Shown piece by piece: positions 60,776-64,000 of a stretch of DNA of 64,000 nt. The notes beneath the pieces are model-generated. The model was not told the origin of the DNA and did no database searches. It worked only from the letters and a program-made list of their open reading frames with translations. The stretch is from assembly GCA_037179385.1 (NCBI GenBank), contig CM074179.1, positions 75,753,719-75,817,718 of the forward strand. The letters run 5' to 3'. The first letter of the stretch is position 1, and every line of letters begins with the position of its first letter. Source of the stretch: Holothuria scabra (taxonomy: Eukaryota > Echinodermata > Holothuroidea > Aspidochirotida > Holothuriidae). A program made the position numbers and the translations under genes.

Positions 60776-61318
60776 TGTCACGGACTGTGGTAAAATATTA
60801 CTTAAATCTCGCTAATCGGGTTAACTCTCGGCGGCAGTTGCTCGATGAAATACCGAGGCACGCTCATTTGCATATTTCATACTCTAATGGTTCTAATGCG
60901 GGGTAATTCTGTAACGTCAAATAATAGATTTCCAAGTAAAGGCCTCTGCTTTATACGTAAAAGGCATTCAAGCGATAGCCATTTGGCGATCACTGCCAAG
61001 AAAAAGTGATAGTCGGAAAGGGAAACGAAGAGGCGCAGGAGCGCTGAGGCTCAATCGCCACACCCAAGTAATGGGGAAGTCGCCGAGGACTTTGCTTAGC
61101 CGCTGAGGGCTGTCAAACCCCCAAATTGGTTTAGAAAGAACCAGGTTACGCGCCGAGGCATAATCTGGTTCTTTCTTTCGTTTGTTGTTTTTTTTTCACC
61201 TGTTTCGCATTAACCGCACTGTAAATACACGCACCAGAAACTTAACATCGGACGTGTTGTTCTTCTTTGGAACTTGTTAGTAATTTAGTAGGTAGGCTTT
61301 TCCCGCCGAGTTGTGACA
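60776..61318 (+). mobile_element. 5' LTR of Ty3/gypsy-like element
   Basis: The segment begins TGTCAC and ends GTGACA, perfect inverted termini of the TG...CA type, and is followed after four bases by a primer-binding-like sequence. At 543 bp it is a normal LTR size. An internal hairpin AGAAAGAACCAGGTTA ... TAATCTGGTTCTTTCT lies at about 61132-61176. The GTAAG just upstream could be the target duplication. The partner LTR lies beyond the window, so the boundaries rest on termini and position. Confidence 0.8.
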
Positions 61319-61322
61319 ATTT

Positions 61323-61340
61323 TGGCGACCCTGCCAGGAC
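61323..61340 (+). other. Primer binding site
   Basis: TGGCGACCCTGCCAGGAC starts with TGG, complementary to the CCA end of a tRNA, four bases after the LTR. The matching tRNA species is not assigned. Confidence 0.65.
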
Positions 61341-61477
61341 CGCGGGCTTTTAGCAATCAATTCAAATTAAAGGCGGGAAATTTATTGATGTCTTATCGAT
61401 AGAACTTTCGGGGTGAAAGTCACTTCTCAACACTGTTTCTGTTAACTCTGAATGTGTAATTTCGATCTCTGAAGAAA

Positions 61478-61633
61478 ATGGAGAAGTATGAAAAGTACAT
61501 AAATATTGGTAAAGACTTAGGGTTAAGTGGCCCAGACTTACAAAAATTTGCTAAGGAAAACATTGATAGGAAAGGGAAGCAGAGAATGCCAAACGTGAGA
61601 AAAGACAAAGAGAAAGAGAACATGAATAATTAA
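61478..61633 (+). pseudogene. Gag N-terminal frame, broken
   Basis: ATG at 61478 opens 51 codons (EKYINIGKDLGLSGPDLQKF and a charged continuation) that end at TAA 61631-61633. The charged coiled-coil-like character of a gypsy Gag N-terminus passes into the +2 frame after about 61565, where it runs into a TAA at 61627-61629 before the main frame. So one indel and one nonsense change separate the usual Gag start from the rest, unless a sequencing error or recoding is involved. Confidence 0.65.
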
Positions 61634-64000
61634 TGAAAGAACATGATCTTAAAATTGCTGAAGAAAATGCAAAACATTTGAATGGTGCCAAACAAATTCA
61701 ACCTGACACTCAGAAACACCAATATAGTATGCGGTCACCTAAGCTTCCAGTATTTGTAGAAACAACGGACGACTTGGATGCATACATTTGCAGGTTTGAG
61801 AGGTTCGCCGAGGCTGCAAACTGGCCGAGAGAGCATTGGGCAGTTGGCCTTGGGGCTCTTATGTCTGGGAAAGCACTGGACGATTATTCTAGGATGTCTT
61901 CGGCTGATGCAAAAGACTACAAGAAACTGAAAAAAGTTTTACTTCAGAGATACAACCTAACAGAGGAAGGCTTCAGAGATAAGCTGAGAAATAGTAAATT
62001 AAAGCCGGGTGAGACATATGTTCAATATGGAGAGCGCCTGCGAGGCTATCTTAACAGATGGGTGGAATCTGCGAATGTTGAGAAAAGTTATGAAAATCTC
62101 TCCGATCTTGTTGTTCGGGATCAAATACTTTCTCATTGTGGAAGAGACATGTCAATCTTCATTAAAGAGAGGCAACCAAAAAATTTATTGGAATTAACTA
62201 CTCTAGGGGATAGGTATAGAAGAGCACATGGCAAGCATTTTGATAAGAAGCCTGAAGACAGTAAATTCAAGCGTGGGTCAGATCAAATTTCAAATCAACC
62301 CAACCCCGAACAAGGTACTGGTAAGAGTCAAAGATTTCAAAATTCTGTATGCTTTGTCTGTGGAAAACGTGGGCATTTAGCTCGCGACTGTAACAGTCGT
62401 TTTCGACAGAGTAGTGACAGGAGCAAAACAAATCTGAACAGGGGTGCTGCTGTGGACGTTATCAATGATACAAATGTGAATACAGATTTAAATCTATCTC
62501 AAACTGATGCAGAAAAGTCGGATGAACATTCTGAGGTGTCACTAAGTGCTTGTATGAAGGTATGCTCTGATAAATGTGGTTCTTTGCATTATAATGGTTC
62601 TACTAGTGTAAAATTGGCATGTGGTCATGAAATTCCTATGATAAGTGTAGCTGCTACTGATTGTCATAAGATGCCAGTAAGAAAGGGATTGGTTGGAGGT
62701 CAGTTGGTAGAAGTGTTGCGTGATACTGGCTGTAGTACGGTTGTTGTGAAAAAGGAACTAGTTAAGCAAAGTAAACTTAGTGGTAAGACCAGGAAATGTG
62801 TTTTGTTAGATGGAACAATTAGGGCTGTCCCAGAAGCAGTAATTTACGTCGATACTCCCTACTATAAGGGCAAACTTGAAGCCCTATGTATGGAAGAACC
62901 TTTATATGGTTTAGTAATAGGAAATATTAAAGGCGTGAGAAATCCGTGGGATTCAGACCCGGATTGGAAACCTATATCGAAAAAAGACTTACCCACGTTA
63001 GCTGTGGAAACTCGAGGACAGTTAGCTAAAAAGGAAAAAGCCATTAAACCTTTGAAGACGTGTGACGTAATTTCAGTAACAGGTAATTCAGATCAAATTC
63101 TCAAATTACAAGGGGAAGATCCAACCTTGAAAAATATTTTGAGATGGGTTGAGGAACAAAGGGTTCATGTGTCTCCTAAGGGAAATGAGTCAAAATTTGT
63201 TAGAGGGAAAAGAAATTCAGTCTTTAGGGAGTATGCTTCTCCGTATATCGAACATGGGAAAATATTCAAACAATTGGTGGTACCGAAACAGCTAAGAGAG
63301 CAAGTGTTAAAGTTGGCTCAGGATTCGCCAATGGCGGGTCACCTGAAAGCCAAAAAGACCATTGTTAGAATACTTAGTTCGTTTTACTGGCCTTGTCTTC
63401 AAGGTGATATTCAAAGGTATTGTATGTCGTGTACTGTTTGTCAGAAGACTATTCCTAAAGGTAAAGTCCAGAAAGTACCATTGGGGTGCATGCCCTTAAT
63501 AGACACGCCGTTTAAGAGGGTTGCAATTGACATTGTTGGTCCCCTGAAACCAATCACGGATAGTGGAAACCGGTACATTCTTACAGTCGTTGACTATGCA
63601 ACGCGGTACCCGGAAGCAATCCCTCTTCCACGAATAGAAGCAGAACGCGTTGCTGAGGCACTGTTTTCTATATTTACACGGGTGGGTGTACCAGATGAAA
63701 TCTTAACCGACTTGGGGAGCCAGTTTACCTCAGAGGTAAAGAAGGAGGTAAGCCACCTTTCATTAATTAGGCAGTTACATACCACTGCCTACCACCCCCA
63801 GTGCAATGGCTTATGCGAACGTTTCAACGCTACCCAAAAAAGCATGCTGCGGAAAATGGCCGCAGAAAGACCAAAGGATTGGGATCGTTATATCCCTGCG
63901 CTATTATCTGCGTACCGCGAGGTACCACAAGAATCCCTTGGTTTCTCCCCATTTGAACTATTATATGGGAGGAGTGTTAGAGGACCAATGACCATATTAA
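61633..64000 (+). CDS. Ty3/gypsy-like Gag-protease-integrase frame, Gmr1-type order (partial)
   Basis: The frame is open for 789 codons to the window edge. Order: Gag body with a charged start; zinc knuckle CFVCGKRGHLARDC (residues 240-253); protease DTGCS (364-368) with later LVIGN; integrase zinc domain (residues 563-605) and catalytic core with D633 (VAIDIVG), D693 (LTDLGSQF) and E729 (NGLCERFN), a D-D-35-E spacing; then LLSAYREVPQESLGFSPFEL. Only about 200 residues separate protease and integrase, too few for RT plus RNase H, so RT must follow integrase or be missing. Integrase before RT is the mark of Gmr1-group Ty3/gypsy elements known from deuterostomes. The first zinc ligand of the HHCC domain appears as Gln563 (AQD-SPMAGH) instead of His. 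It starts at ATG 61633, overlapping the previous stop. Role: packaging, processing and integration of element cDNA. Confidence 0.85.
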   Translation, partial: MKEHDLKIAEENAKHLNGAKQIQPDTQKHQYSMRSPKLPVFVETTDDLDAYICRFERFAEAANWPREHWAVGLGALMSGKALDDYSRMSSADAKDYKKLKKVLLQRYNLTEEGFRDKLRNSKLKPGETYVQYGERLRGYLNRWVESANVEKSYENLSDLVVRDQILSHCGRDMSIFIKERQPKNLLELTTLGDRYRRAHGKHFDKKPEDSKFKRGSDQISNQPNPEQGTGKSQRFQNSVCFVCGKRGHLARDCNSRFRQSSDRSKTNLNRGAAVDVINDTNVNTDLNLSQTDAEKSDEHSEVSLSACMKVCSDKCGSLHYNGSTSVKLACGHEIPMISVAATDCHKMPVRKGLVGGQLVEVLRDTGCSTVVVKKELVKQSKLSGKTRKCVLLDGTIRAVPEAVIYVDTPYYKGKLEALCMEEPLYGLVIGNIKGVRNPWDSDPDWKPISKKDLPTLAVETRGQLAKKEKAIKPLKTCDVISVTGNSDQILKLQGEDPTLKNILRWVEEQRVHVSPKGNESKFVRGKRNSVFREYASPYIEHGKIFKQLVVPKQLREQVLKLAQDSPMAGHLKAKKTIVRILSSFYWPCLQGDIQRYCMSCTVCQKTIPKGKVQKVPLGCMPLIDTPFKRVAIDIVGPLKPITDSGNRYILTVVDYATRYPEAIPLPRIEAERVAEALFSIFTRVGVPDEILTDLGSQFTSEVKKEVSHLSLIRQLHTTAYHPQCNGLCERFNATQKSMLRKMAAERPKDWDRYIPALLSAYREVPQESLGFSPFELLYGRSVRGPMTIL

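Noticed and set aside
61633..64000. Internal loss of RT from an ordinary gypsy element
   Set aside because: The protease-integrase joint is in frame with smooth linker sequence, and Gmr1-type order explains it more simply; not excluded until downstream sequence is seen.

Overview
The window looks like transposon-rich, mostly intergenic DNA from a marine invertebrate, most likely a deuterostome and possibly an echinoderm. The base composition is AT-rich and the motif AGGCCTA is frequent. Coding remnants are eukaryotic retroelements: Penelope-like elements, L1/Tx1-like and CR1/L2-like LINEs, and a Ty3/gypsy element of apparent Gmr1 type. No prokaryotic operon, rRNA or CRISPR array is visible. 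The organism call is an inference from repeat content.

Layout. 1-7.3 kb holds a duplicated 330-bp repeat, a repeat rich in nuclear-receptor-like DR1 sites, and a clean 308-bp MITE with TTA duplications. 7.3-7.9 kb holds the only convincing host-like exon, an LRAT/NlpC-P60-like domain lacking the usual active-site cysteine motif. 10.6-19.6 kb is a nested structure: a CR1-like LINE is split by a ~5.8-kb element with ~490-bp terminal inverted repeats, which itself carries an L1/Tx1-like LINE remnant and 162-bp tandem repeats. 22-33 kb has three tails of one LINE, a 21-bp minisatellite, a hexamer microsatellite, tandem duplications and a second L1/Tx1-like end. 35.5-42.6 kb has more DR1 repeats, a decayed gene of an unidentified multi-copy family, a ~185-bp tandem array and a TTAA-flanked MITE.

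43.6-52.4 kb is a cluster of at least five Penelope-like fragments lying beside long (TA)n tracts. Around them I can fold four hammerhead ribozyme motifs with full cores, plus three decayed ones, by eye. Two of the full-core motifs form a head-to-head palindrome. Two related copies of one Penelope family carry different inactivating lesions, including an 11-base poly-G expansion.

55.9-58.7 kb has a second repeat family carrying DR1 sites, RFX-type X-boxes and CACGTG E-boxes. 60.8-64.0 kb is the 5' part of a Ty3/gypsy-like retrotransposon: a 543-bp LTR, primer site, broken gag start, then one 789-codon open frame running off the window. In it integrase follows protease directly with no reverse transcriptase between, as in the Gmr1 group.

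There is no visible operon-like cooperation between genes. The biology here is of mobile elements nesting in each other and spreading ribozymes and transcription-factor-like sites.
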